From Bradyrhizobium ivorense (GTDB taxonomy: Bacteria > Pseudomonadota > Alphaproteobacteria > Rhizobiales > Xanthobacteraceae): a stretch of 64,000 nt of DNA. The notes under the pieces are model-generated. The model was given only the letters and a program-made list of their open reading frames with translations. It did not search any database and was not told the DNA's origin. Made by a program: the position numbers and the translations under genes. This document shows positions 34,578-43,881 of the stretch, piece by piece. Position 1 is the first letter of the stretch; each line of letters starts with the position of its first letter. The DNA lies in the NCBI RefSeq assembly GCF_900696085.1, contig NZ_CAADFC020000003.1, positions 62,001 through 126,000 of the forward strand, written 5' to 3'.

Positions 34578-37500
34578 TCCTCGATCCCCAGGCCGCCGCG
34601 GGCAGACCATTCCTTGATGCGCGCGAGATCGTCATAGGCGCCGTAGCGGTTGGCCCACATCGAGAGGTTCAGCGAGGTGTAGGCCTGCTCCTCATTGTCG
34701 AAAGCGCGGATCAGGGCTTCCAGCTTGCGCCGGGCGCTGTCGGCGGCTTCGTCCGGCGGCTGCGGCGTCTCGTTGCGGATCTTCAGCTCCAGCGAGCGCT
34801 GCTCGCCGGGCGGATTGTTGCCGCTCAGGCGGACATAGACCAGTTCGCCGACCGAGGAGTCGGCCGGAATGTCGGCAAAGCCGCCCTCGCGCAGGATCGC
34901 GGCTTCCAGCGTGAGCTGTGGCGACAGGCCCATGCGCACCTGCTTTCCGGTCGGCGGCTGGCCGGTCTTGTAGTCGAGGATCGCAAAGCTGCCGTCATGC
35001 CGCCGCTCGATCCGGTCGGCGCGCGCCGAGAGAGTGAAGGTCCTATTATCGTCAAGCTGGATCTTGAGATCGCCCTGGATCTCGGCCTTGATCCCGGCGA
35101 TATTGCCGCGCCGTGCCTGCTCCCATTCGGCAAACCACGCCGCGATGCGCTGGAAGCGCGGCCACCACAGCGCGCGGGCCTCGGGCCGCTCCATCAGCGG
35201 CGCGAAGAATTTGCCGCCGATCTCGCGCAGCGTGCCTCTGACGTCGTCAGGCAGCGCGTCGGCATATTTTTGCGTGAACTCGCCGAGCGCCTCGTGGATC
35301 GCCGAGCCGCGATCGGCCGCCGACAGCGGCATGTCGACCGGATCGAGCGGATCGAGCCGCAGGATGTAGCGGGCATAGATCGTGTAGGGATCGCGCAGCC
35401 AGTCCTCGATCGCGGTCACCGACATCTTCAGCGGCCGCGCCTCGCGCGGCGGCCGTGGCTCGGGCTGCGGGATCGGCTCGACCTTGTCGGGCCGGTCGAG
35501 CTCGGCGGCGTATTGCACGTAAGTGTCGCCGGCCGCTTTCGCCGCCTTCCAGCGCGCTTCGCCCGCGACCGCCTCGAGCCGATGCAGGAAGCGCGAGGCG
35601 ACCGCCGGCGCGCCGCCGACCTTGGCGGCGTGGGTCAGGATCACCTCGTCATGCCCGAGCAACTGCGCAAAGTCGTGCGCCGACAGGCCGATGCGCCGCT
35701 CCGGGAGATCGAGCTTCAATTCGTGCCGCATCGGCCGGCTCAGCCAGGGATCGATCCGCGGGGCCGGCGGCCAGACGCCTTCGACCAGGCCGCCGAGAAT
35801 GATCCGATCGGATTCGGTGAGACGCGCTTCGAGCTGGCCGAAGATGTTGAGCTGCGATCGCGCCGATTCCGGCCGCCGCACCATGCGGTCGGCGAACGCG
35901 GTCTGGAACACCTCGGGATAATCGGCGAGCGGCGTCGATAGTCCACTCGGCTGCCCCTTTGCCAGCAGCTCGTCGAATGCCGAGGCCAGCGACGCGCCGG
36001 CGCGCTCCTCGAACACGGCGGCGACGCTGTGCTGATCACTCGACAGCGCAATCAGCGCCTCGCGGTGCCGAATTGCCAGCTCAGCAAAATCGTAGGGCCT
36101 CGAGGATGCCATGCCCTCGAGCGGCGCCAGCGCCGCCTGCAGCCTTGCGATCAGATCCTGGGCCCGGTCGAGATCGCTGTCGCGCAGTCGCGCGCGCTGT
36201 TCGGCCTTGTGCAGCGAGGAGGTCTCGCCGCTGTTGAGTTTTGTCAGCTCGGCGCGGAAGCGCGCGAAGTCGCGCGCCAGTCCGCCCGTTCCCGGCTGTG
36301 GCCGGGTGCCGCGCAGCAGTGCGAGCTCCAACACCTCGATCGCGCGCCTGAGCGTGCCATGCGCGCCGCCGAGCCGGAACAGCGGATGCTTCAGCAATGC
36401 GAGCAGAGTCGGCGGCTCCAGTCCTCGCGCGGCGGCCTCCGCGGCAAGGCGGGCGAACACGCCGGTCGGCGTCTCCATCAGCGCGTCGCCGCCGGAATCG
36501 TCGAACTCGAGCTGCCAGCGCGTCAGCGAGGCCATCACGCGGCGCGCCAGCGCGCGATCCGGCGTCACCAGCGCGGCCGATTTGCCGAGATGCCGCGCCT
36601 CGCGCATCGCCACCGCAATCGCCAGCGCCTCCATCTCGGGGTTGGGCGCCTCGACCACCGCGAGGTTGGTCATCCCGGCGGAAATCCGCGCGACGATTTC
36701 CGGCCGTTCCAGCCGGTCATGCCATTGCGCGGTGGCGGTCGAGGGGCGCATCGTCTCCGAGACCAGCACCTCGCGGCCGAGCGGCGCCGGCGCGGCCAGG
36801 GTTTCGACGTCGCGGCGCCTGATGCCGAAGCGGTCGAGCAGCGCATGCATCGCGAATTGCGGATGATTGGATGAGGGCGGCACGCTGAAGCGGCCATCGG
36901 CGTTGCGCTCGCCGCCGATCGTATCCCAGGACTCCTCGTCGAGGTCGGTGTCGAGCCCCGGCAGCACCACGGCGCCGTTGCGCAGCTTCGCCACCGCATG
37001 CAGGAATTTTGCGGTGGCCGGCATCGAGCCGGTCGAGCCGGCGGCGATCACCGGGCCGGCGTGATGCTTCGTCAATCGCGCCGCTTCCGCCTCGATCAGG
37101 AAATCGCGGCGCGCGGCCGGCTCGATCCTGCCGATCTCCTTGAGATAGTTCGGCCAGGCGTCGCGCGCGATGCGCAAAAATTCCAGCGAGTGCTGCCAGT
37201 ATCTGTCGAGCTGGTCCGGCACTAGGCGGTCGAGCTCGCGCCAGTCGACGCCGCGCGTCACCATGTCGTCCATCAGCCGCGCGAGGTCGCCGGCGAGCTG
37301 CAAGGTCGAGGCCGGGCCGCCGACCACCAGCGGCGACGACACCGGCGTCTTCGCCCAGGCCGCGACCAGATGCGCCAGGGTCAGGCGGCGCTCGAGCTCG
37401 CCGAGCTTTGGCGGAATCTCCAGCGGCGCGGCGCCGCCGACCTCGTCCGATTGATCGGCGAAGGCCAGCTCGTCCTCATCGATGTCGCCGAGCGCGACGA

Positions 37501-37714
37501 TGCGCGGCAGCACCGCGGCGTCGGTGTCGAGCACGTCGAGGAAGATTTCGCGCGCCAGCCGCCCGGCGCGGCGGGTCGGCAGATAGAGCGTGGCGTTGGC
37601 GAGCTTGGCGGGATCGTTGCGCGCCTCAAATCCCGCGACCAGCCGGCCATCGACCAGTGCGGCGATGACGGTGCGCAGGAACGGGACGGAGAGTGGAACG
37701 CTGAAAACGCGCAT
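34571..37714 (-). CDS. addB: Double-strand break repair protein AddB, alphaproteobacterial type
   Basis: 1047 residues. The N-terminal helicase-like half has no Walker A motif, as in alphaproteobacterial AddB. The C-terminal PD-(D/E)XK nuclease reads SARADRIERR then FAILDYKTGQPPT and LTLEAAILREGG. I find no cysteine in the whole chain, so it cannot hold the Fe-S cluster described for Bacillus AddB. It is the structural and 5'-strand nuclease partner of AddA. Confidence 0.93.
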   Translation of the reverse strand: MRVFSVPLSVPFLRTVIAALVDGRLVAGFEARNDPAKLANATLYLPTRRAGRLAREIFLDVLDTDAAVLPRIVALGDIDEDELAFADQSDEVGGAAPLEIPPKLGELERRLTLAHLVAAWAKTPVSSPLVVGGPASTLQLAGDLARLMDDMVTRGVDWRELDRLVPDQLDRYWQHSLEFLRIARDAWPNYLKEIGRIEPAARRDFLIEAEAARLTKHHAGPVIAAGSTGSMPATAKFLHAVAKLRNGAVVLPGLDTDLDEESWDTIGGERNADGRFSVPPSSNHPQFAMHALLDRFGIRRRDVETLAAPAPLGREVLVSETMRPSTATAQWHDRLERPEIVARISAGMTNLAVVEAPNPEMEALAIAVAMREARHLGKSAALVTPDRALARRVMASLTRWQLEFDDSGGDALMETPTGVFARLAAEAAARGLEPPTLLALLKHPLFRLGGAHGTLRRAIEVLELALLRGTRPQPGTGGLARDFARFRAELTKLNSGETSSLHKAEQRARLRDSDLDRAQDLIARLQAALAPLEGMASSRPYDFAELAIRHREALIALSSDQHSVAAVFEERAGASLASAFDELLAKGQPSGLSTPLADYPEVFQTAFADRMVRRPESARSQLNIFGQLEARLTESDRIILGGLVEGVWPPAPRIDPWLSRPMRHELKLDLPERRIGLSAHDFAQLLGHDEVILTHAAKVGGAPAVASRFLHRLEAVAGEARWKAAKAAGDTYVQYAAELDRPDKVEPIPQPEPRPPREARPLKMSVTAIEDWLRDPYTIYARYILRLDPLDPVDMPLSAADRGSAIHEALGEFTQKYADALPDDVRGTLREIGGKFFAPLMERPEARALWWPRFQRIAAWFAEWEQARRGNIAGIKAEIQGDLKIQLDDNRTFTLSARADRIERRHDGSFAILDYKTGQPPTGKQVRMGLSPQLTLEAAILREGGFADIPADSSVGELVYVRLSGNNPPGEQRSLELKIRNETPQPPDEAADSARRKLEALIRAFDNEEQAYTSLNLSMWANRYGAYDDLARIKEWSARGGLGIEEW

Positions 37715-37784
37715 TGGCAGCCTGATTCGGATCAGGCGCCAATATAGGGAGCGATGGGCTGGAGGTCATCGGTGTGGAGAGAGC

Positions 37785-37866
37785 CGTCATTCCGGGGCGA
37801 TGCGAAGCATCGAACCCGGAATCTCGAGATTCCGGGTCTGGTCCTTCGGACCATCCCGGAATGACG
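37785..37866. repeat. Dispersed palindromic repeat, family R3, copy 1
   Basis: CGTCATTCCGGGGCGATGCG at one end and CCATCCCGGAATGACG at the other are complementary; the centre holds CCCGGAATCTCGAGATTCCGGG, a second palindrome. A nearly identical copy is at 57302-57385. It lies between the murU-like gene and addB. Confidence 0.87.
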
Positions 37867-37874
37867 CGTACCTA

Positions 37875-38618
37875 CTAAGCCACGCTCTCCAAAAACGCCT
37901 CTTCCGCGGCCAGGATTGCATCGGGGGTTCCGACATGCATCCAGACGCCGTCGAGGCGCAGGCCGAACAGCCGTTCCTGGTCGTTGGCGCGGTCGAACAT
38001 TTTTGTCAGCGAGAACTCGCCGGCCGGGGCATCGGCGAACAGCGCCGGCGACATAATCGCGGCGCCGGCATACACAAACGGCACCACCTGATTTTCCCGC
38101 CGTTTGCGCAGCGCGCCGTCGGGCAGCATGCTGTAGTCGCCGCGGCCGCTATAGCCGATGCTGCTCGCGGTCGGCGCCATCAACAGCAGGATGTCCATCC
38201 GCGCCGGATCGAAGGTTTCCGCGAGCCGCGCCAGATTGGAGCGCACGCCGTCGATCCACATCGTGTCGGCGTTGAGATGGAAGAACGGCGCCTCGCCGAG
38301 CAGCGGCAGCGCCTTGACGACCGCGCCGCCGGTGCCGAGCACCTGGTCGCGTTCATCCGAGATGATCACGCGCGGGCGGCTGCGGGTCTTGACGTGGTCG
38401 ATGATCTGGTCGGGCAGATAATGCACGTTCACCACGGCTTCGCTCACGCCGGCCCCGGCGAGCTTGTCGAGCACGTGGTCGAGCAGCGGCTGGCCGGCCA
38501 CGCTCACCAGCGGCTTGGGCATCGTGTCGGTCAGCGGGCGCATGCGCACACCGAGGCCCGCAGCGAGCACCATGGCTTTGTGGGGGGTGACTGGCATCTT
38601 TCGGATATTCTCGGTCAT
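37875..38618 (-). CDS. murU: Nucleotidyltransferase, MurNAc-1-phosphate uridylyltransferase (MurU) type
   Basis: 247 residues from the ATG at 38618 (GAAGAGAAC upstream); a second ATG is at 38597. The signature AAGLGVRMRPLTDTMPKPL marks a sugar-1-phosphate nucleotidyltransferase, followed by LNADTMW (metal-binding Asp) and GYSGRGDYSML. It is in the same block as an AmgK kinase. In Pseudomonas, AmgK makes MurNAc-1-phosphate and MurU converts it to UDP-MurNAc, recycling cell wall sugar. Context therefore favours MurU over a mannose-1-phosphate guanylyltransferase. Confidence 0.82.
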   Translation of the reverse strand: MTENIRKMPVTPHKAMVLAAGLGVRMRPLTDTMPKPLVSVAGQPLLDHVLDKLAGAGVSEAVVNVHYLPDQIIDHVKTRSRPRVIISDERDQVLGTGGAVVKALPLLGEAPFFHLNADTMWIDGVRSNLARLAETFDPARMDILLLMAPTASSIGYSGRGDYSMLPDGALRKRRENQVVPFVYAGAAIMSPALFADAPAGEFSLTKMFDRANDQERLFGLRLDGVWMHVGTPDAILAAEEAFLESVA

Positions 38619-38734
38619 CGTTCTCTTCGCGCCGATCATATCACGGCGATTCGACAGGCACATTAACCAACCGCCATAGTCAGCGGACATGACGGCTGTA
38701 AGACGGCGGTCAAGCCGGCGACCCTGATCCAGGT

Positions 38735-39055
38735 CTAGACGTCCACAGCCTGCGAGCTGCGCCGGGCCGGTTTCTTCTTCTTATCGCCTTGCTTCAAGAA
38801 ATTGACGCCGATCTGGTCGCCATTGACCCATGCCAGCTCGCAGCGGCGATAGGCCAATCCTGTGGACGACAGCAGCAGAAAAAACTCCTTCAGGGCCAGC
38901 CCCTCGACCGAGCCTTCGACGGTGAGCTTGGCGCCGGTCTCCGACACGTCTTCCATCATGCAGTCGCGCCGCCAGGTGCCGTCGATGCCCATCATGTGCG
39001 CCGGAATGCCGCGCTCAAATGTGACGCGATCGCCCCTGCGTCGTTCGGTCCCCAT
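38735..39055 (-). CDS. PilZ domain protein
   Basis: 106 residues. The c-di-GMP-binding signature is present: RRRGDR at the N-terminus and DVSETGAKL in the strand. The C-terminus is basic (KKKKPARR). It is a single-domain PilZ, expected to change conformation on binding c-di-GMP. It lies 82 bases after tsaE-amgK and 116 bases before murU, interrupting the recycling pair. The target is unknown. Confidence 0.88.
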   Translation of the reverse strand: MGTERRRGDRVTFERGIPAHMMGIDGTWRRDCMMEDVSETGAKLTVEGSVEGLALKEFFLLLSSTGLAYRRCELAWVNGDQIGVNFLKQGDKKKKPARRSSQAVDV

Positions 39056-39137
39056 TGTGGTCGCGCTCCAGATCCGGCCGTCCGTCCGACACAGCCCGGT
39101 TCCAGCTTAGGCGGCGGTTGGCTAACAACCGGTAAAC

Positions 39138-40661
39138 CTACGGTAGCGGGGGAGGGACGTTGGCCTCGTACCAGAGGCGGAAGGTGGTGAGCGCCGGATG
39201 GGCCAGCGACCGATTGAGATAGGTCCAGATCCGCGGCTGGTGCTTGAGATATTGCGGCTTGCCGTCGCGGCGGTTGAGCCGGGCGAAGGTGCCGAGCAGG
39301 CGGGTGTTGCGCTGTGCCGACATGATCGCATAGAGCTCGGCAAATTGCGCCGGATCGAAACTCATGTCGGTGGTGCGCCGCGCCTTGATGTAGCGGGTCA
39401 ACAGCGCCAGCTCGAGCTGCTCGGGCACGTCGATCCGCGCATCCTGCAGCAACGACACCACGTCATAGGCCGCTGGGCCAAGCACCGCGTCCTGGAAATC
39501 GATGATGCCGACGCGCAGGATGCCGGTGCGCTCGGCGAGCCAGATGATGTTCGGCGAATGGAAGTCGCGGATCGCCCAGGTCTGCGGCGCTGCGGCGGGC
39601 TTTTCCAGCAGCCCGCGCCACATCCCCAGAAATTCGCTGCGCAGCTCCTCGCTCGGCTCGACGCCACGGTCGGGCAAATACCATTCGAGCATCAGCCCGA
39701 TCTCGATCAGCCAGGCGTCGATGTCGAACACCGGGATGTCGTAGGCCGTATCGGCCGTGATCGGCAGCGTCTCGGGCAGCGCCTCGCGATGCAGTGCTGC
39801 CAGCATGTCGGTGGCGGCCTCATAGCGTTCGACGATCGGCTGCGGCGGATCACCCTCGATCACGCCGGCGCTGCCGAAATCCTCGGTGATCAGAAAGCCG
39901 GACTCGAGATCGCTGTGCCGGATCGCGGGCGCGGAAAAGCCGTGCTTGCGCAGCCCGTTTCCGATCGCGACGAACGGCCTGACGTCCTCGGCAAGATGCA
40001 CCGCCGCGCTGTAGGACTGGCCGTTGTAGATCGCGGGGCCGTCGGGGCGGCGCGGCGAGTTCATCAGGATGACGCTGCCGTCATCGGTGCGCAGCCGCGC
40101 ATAGGAGCGGGTCGAGGCGTCGCCCGGCATCCGCTCGCGGCGGGCGTGGAGAAAGCCCGCACGCTCGAGAAATTGGCGCAGCACCTCGAGCCGCGCGACC
40201 TTCGCCGCCGATGTGCCGTAGCCGGTGATCTCGGCGGCGCGGGCCGTCGATCCCAGCGCCGGACGATGGCTGAACGCGATGTCGATGCGATCGTCGGGCA
40301 TGGCATCGGGCGCGCGCTCCGGCCATTCGATCAGCGCCACGACGTCGTCGGGCAGCGGCGACAGCCCGATCTCCTCGAGCTCGCTGGCGTCGTTGATGCG
40401 GTAGAGGTCGGCGTGAATGATCGGAAACGCCGGCAGCTCGTAGCTCTGCGCCAGCGTGAAGGTCGGGCTCGGCACCTCCAGCGTCGTGTCGTCGGCGAGA
40501 TAGCGGATCAGCGCGCGGGCGGCGGCGGTCTTGCCGGCGCCGAGGTCGCCGGACAGCGTGATGACGTCGCCGGCGCCGATCAACAGCGCGAGATCGGCCA
40601 TCAGCTCGGCTGTCGCGGTTTCGTTCGCGATCGGCACCGAGAATGTCGAGGTCGCGATCAT
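39138..40661 (-). CDS. Fusion of TsaE (t6A tRNA-modification ATPase) and AmgK-type sugar kinase
   Basis: 507 residues with two unrelated domains. Residues 1 to about 150 are TsaE: Walker A GDLGAGKT at 38-45, SPTFTLAQSY and HADLYRI, as needed for threonylcarbamoyl-adenosine synthesis at tRNA position 37. Residues about 170-507 are an aminoglycoside-phosphotransferase fold: catalytic IRDFHSPNIIWL (HxxxxN) and GIIDFQDAVLGP. This matches AmgK, the anomeric MurNAc/GlcNAc kinase. No stop separates the halves. It starts 4 bases inside the divL stop (ATGA), so the genes are coupled. Confidence 0.9.
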   Translation of the reverse strand: MIATSTFSVPIANETATAELMADLALLIGAGDVITLSGDLGAGKTAAARALIRYLADDTTLEVPSPTFTLAQSYELPAFPIIHADLYRINDASELEEIGLSPLPDDVVALIEWPERAPDAMPDDRIDIAFSHRPALGSTARAAEITGYGTSAAKVARLEVLRQFLERAGFLHARRERMPGDASTRSYARLRTDDGSVILMNSPRRPDGPAIYNGQSYSAAVHLAEDVRPFVAIGNGLRKHGFSAPAIRHSDLESGFLITEDFGSAGVIEGDPPQPIVERYEAATDMLAALHREALPETLPITADTAYDIPVFDIDAWLIEIGLMLEWYLPDRGVEPSEELRSEFLGMWRGLLEKPAAAPQTWAIRDFHSPNIIWLAERTGILRVGIIDFQDAVLGPAAYDVVSLLQDARIDVPEQLELALLTRYIKARRTTDMSFDPAQFAELYAIMSAQRNTRLLGTFARLNRRDGKPQYLKHQPRIWTYLNRSLAHPALTTFRLWYEANVPPPLP

Positions 40662-43168
40662 TCAGCAGCGTTGCGGTGCGCGGTCTGGTCGATCGGGAAG
40701 TCGCAGGTCACGGTCGTGCCCTTGCCGACGGTCGAATCGACGCGCACCCGCCCGCCATGCAGTTCGACAAACGAACGTACCAGTGACAGCCCGAGCCCGG
40801 CGCCGCGATGCCGCGAGCCGTGCGAATGGCTCTCGAACCAGTTGAACACCTTGTCCCGCATCTCCATTGGAATGCCGGGGCCGGAATCGGTGACCGAGAA
40901 CACCACGCTGTGCTCGGTGCGCCGCGCGCTGATCGTGACGGTGGCGTCATGCGGCGAGAAGCCGACGGCATTGGCGAGCAGGTTATAGAGCACCTGCACC
41001 ACGCGCCGCTCGTCGCCGGTAAAGCCGCCGATATTGGGCTCGATGTCGACCTTGAGCGCGATGCGGTCGGTCGCGAGCCGGTCCTGGATGCCTTCGGCCG
41101 CGGCCTCGATCGCCTGGGCGATATTGACCGGGCCGAGCTCGAGCTTCATCGCGCCGGCGTCGATGGTGGCGAGATCGAGGATGTTGTTGGTCAGCGCCAG
41201 CAGCGCGTTGGTCGATTTGGTGACGTAGTCGAGATATTCGGCCTGTTTCGGCGTCAGCGGCCCGGTCGAGGGATCGCTGAGGAAATGCGCGAAGCCGATG
41301 ATGGTGGTGAGCGGCGCGCGCAGCTCGTAGGAGACGTGGTGGACGAAATCCACCTTCATCTGGTCGGCCGCCTCGAGCGCCTCGTTGCGCTCGCGCAGCG
41401 CGCGTTCGACATTTTCGGTGTCGGTGATGTCCTGGAATGCGAGCAGGGTCTTGCCGTCGGGTAGCGGGACGGTCATGCAGTTCAGCACGCTGCCGTCCTT
41501 GCGCTCCAGTTTGAGCGCGACCTGGGCGCGGTTCTCGATCGCGGTGATCGATTCGCGCAGCGCGCGCCAGGTCATCGGATCGTCGAACAGCGGCCGGCAC
41601 ATTGCTTCCACCGCCTCGATATGCGGCTCGCCCTGCAGCGCGTCCGCCGGCAGCTTCCACATCTTGGCAAACGGCGGGTTGAACAGCTCGGCGCGGCCGT
41701 TGCTGCCGAACACCGCGACCGCCTCGCCGAGATTGTCGAGGGTCTCGCGCTGCACCCGGGTCAGGCGGTCGAACTGGCGCGCCAGGTCGAGGCTCTCGGT
41801 GACGTTGTCGAACAGATAGGTGACGCCGCCCTCGAGGTTCGGCGTGGTGACGACGCTGATGGCGCGGCCGTCGGGCAGGAACCAGGTGTAGGTCTCGGAT
41901 TCGACCGCGCGATAGGCCTCGTGCAGCTTGGCCTTCCAGGCGCGGAAGTCCGGCTGCTCCGGCAGCTTGCGGTTGGCGCGCAGCCGGTCGAGGATGCTGG
42001 AATCGTCCGGGTTGCCGTCGAGGAAGGCCTGGTCGAGGCCCCACAGCCGCCGATACGATTCGTTGTAGAAGGTCAGGCGACGGTCGGCGTCGAATACCGC
42101 GACGCCCGACGACAATTGATCGAGCGTGCGGCGGTGCGCCTCGACCATGCGCACGATCGCCGCGCGCAGCGCCGCGGCTTCGCTGGCGTCGATCGCGATC
42201 CCCGCGCTGCCGCCGCCGAGCTTGAGCGCCTGCACGTCGTAGATCCGCCGCTCGCCGCTGACCACGATCGGCAGCCGCGCGGCATAGCTCGCATTGTCGT
42301 TGAGCGCCTTGGTCAGCTCGCTGCGCTGCTCGCTTTCCAGCAGCTCGAGATTGCGCTGCAGCGCGTCGGCGACGCTCTTGCCCTCGGTGGCGCGGACATA
42401 GGCGGCGTTGGCGTAGCGCAGATTGCCCTCGAGGCTCTTGGCCCAGATCGGCCACGGCGCCGCCGCGGCGAAGTCGCGCAGCAGCTCGGTCTCTTCCTGC
42501 AGCGCTTTGTAGCGCAGGTTGGCTTCAGCGAGCTCGCGGCGCAGTCCGCCGAGCTCGCGGATCCGCACGATGGCCTGGCCGCCGATGGCGCGGCCCATCG
42601 CCTCGATGGCGCGGCCGGCCGAGGTCGAGAGGTTGAGCAAAAACGCCTCGCCCTTGTCGCGTAGCGCGTCGACAGCGTGGTCCATCTGCAGCGCCGGCTC
42701 CGGCGGCAGCCAGGTTCCGAAGGCGAGGATGCGCTGCGGGGAACCCTCCTGCGACATCACCAGCGAGATGTCGCCCGAGATCTGCGGCCGGTTGTCGCCG
42801 GCCGCCCAGGAGATCAGCACCTGCGGCTCGACGAACAGCAGCGCGCGCAGCCGGTCGGACTGCGCCTGCAGGTCCGAGATCTCGAACCGCAGCCGCTCCT
42901 CGTTGCGCGTCGCGCGCACCCGGGTGCGCATCAACAAGATTGCGGCGACGGCGGAGAAGCCGACCAGCGCCAGCGAGGTCGCGAGCACCGCGACCTCCTG
43001 GTGGTTGAGGCCGAATTGATCCGCGACCGCCTGCGCGAGCACGCCGTCGGCGGCAAACGCCGAGCGGACCGGCAGCAATGCCGTGGTGACGAGTCCGATC
43101 ATGCCGTCGCGCGCCAGTGAGGTGCATGACAGCAGGCTGCGACGCATCGCTGCGACTACGCCCGACAT
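40658..43168 (-). CDS. divL: Cell-cycle sensor kinase DivL (catalytic His replaced by Tyr)
   Basis: 836 residues from the ATG at 43168. Two N-terminal membrane segments precede several PAS domains and a HisKA-HATPase module. The phospho-acceptor box reads VHHVSYELRAPLTTIIGF: the expected His is Tyr614, which is the hallmark of Caulobacter DivL. ATP-binding boxes are intact enough to recognise (NLLANAVGFSP, DSGPGIP, GAGLGLSLV). In Caulobacter DivL links DivK to the CckA-CtrA pathway. It heads the operon with tsaE-amgK. Confidence 0.88.
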   Translation of the reverse strand: MSGVVAAMRRSLLSCTSLARDGMIGLVTTALLPVRSAFAADGVLAQAVADQFGLNHQEVAVLATSLALVGFSAVAAILLMRTRVRATRNEERLRFEISDLQAQSDRLRALLFVEPQVLISWAAGDNRPQISGDISLVMSQEGSPQRILAFGTWLPPEPALQMDHAVDALRDKGEAFLLNLSTSAGRAIEAMGRAIGGQAIVRIRELGGLRRELAEANLRYKALQEETELLRDFAAAAPWPIWAKSLEGNLRYANAAYVRATEGKSVADALQRNLELLESEQRSELTKALNDNASYAARLPIVVSGERRIYDVQALKLGGGSAGIAIDASEAAALRAAIVRMVEAHRRTLDQLSSGVAVFDADRRLTFYNESYRRLWGLDQAFLDGNPDDSSILDRLRANRKLPEQPDFRAWKAKLHEAYRAVESETYTWFLPDGRAISVVTTPNLEGGVTYLFDNVTESLDLARQFDRLTRVQRETLDNLGEAVAVFGSNGRAELFNPPFAKMWKLPADALQGEPHIEAVEAMCRPLFDDPMTWRALRESITAIENRAQVALKLERKDGSVLNCMTVPLPDGKTLLAFQDITDTENVERALRERNEALEAADQMKVDFVHHVSYELRAPLTTIIGFAHFLSDPSTGPLTPKQAEYLDYVTKSTNALLALTNNILDLATIDAGAMKLELGPVNIAQAIEAAAEGIQDRLATDRIALKVDIEPNIGGFTGDERRVVQVLYNLLANAVGFSPHDATVTISARRTEHSVVFSVTDSGPGIPMEMRDKVFNWFESHSHGSRHRGAGLGLSLVRSFVELHGGRVRVDSTVGKGTTVTCDFPIDQTAHRNAAE

Positions 43169-43422
43169 ATGTTGCCCCAGAACGCACAACTCCCAGGCAA
43201 GACCCGCAGAAGATCCGGAAAAGTGGAGACGGTCTTCCGGTGACGTGCCCAAGCAGGACCAGATAGCCCGACGAAGACCCCCCGTCGTGCTCGAATCAAG
43301 TCAGAATAGTCCCATTGCGAGTCAGCGAGTAAGAGTCCAGACCGTGAACGCAGAATCGGCTGTGAAAAAATGCGCAGCGATGGCGCGAATTTTACGCGAA
43401 TTGACTCCGTACTCGCGGAAGG

Positions 43423-43877
<455 letters not shown>

Positions 43878-43881
<4 letters not shown>

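Noticed and set aside
40658..43168. Annotation as an ordinary PAS sensor histidine kinase
   Set aside because: The phospho-acceptor His is Tyr, so DivL is the better call.
43169..43422. Possible small gene between divL and dut
   Set aside because: Only frames without ribosome sites or domain content; better read as the divL promoter region.
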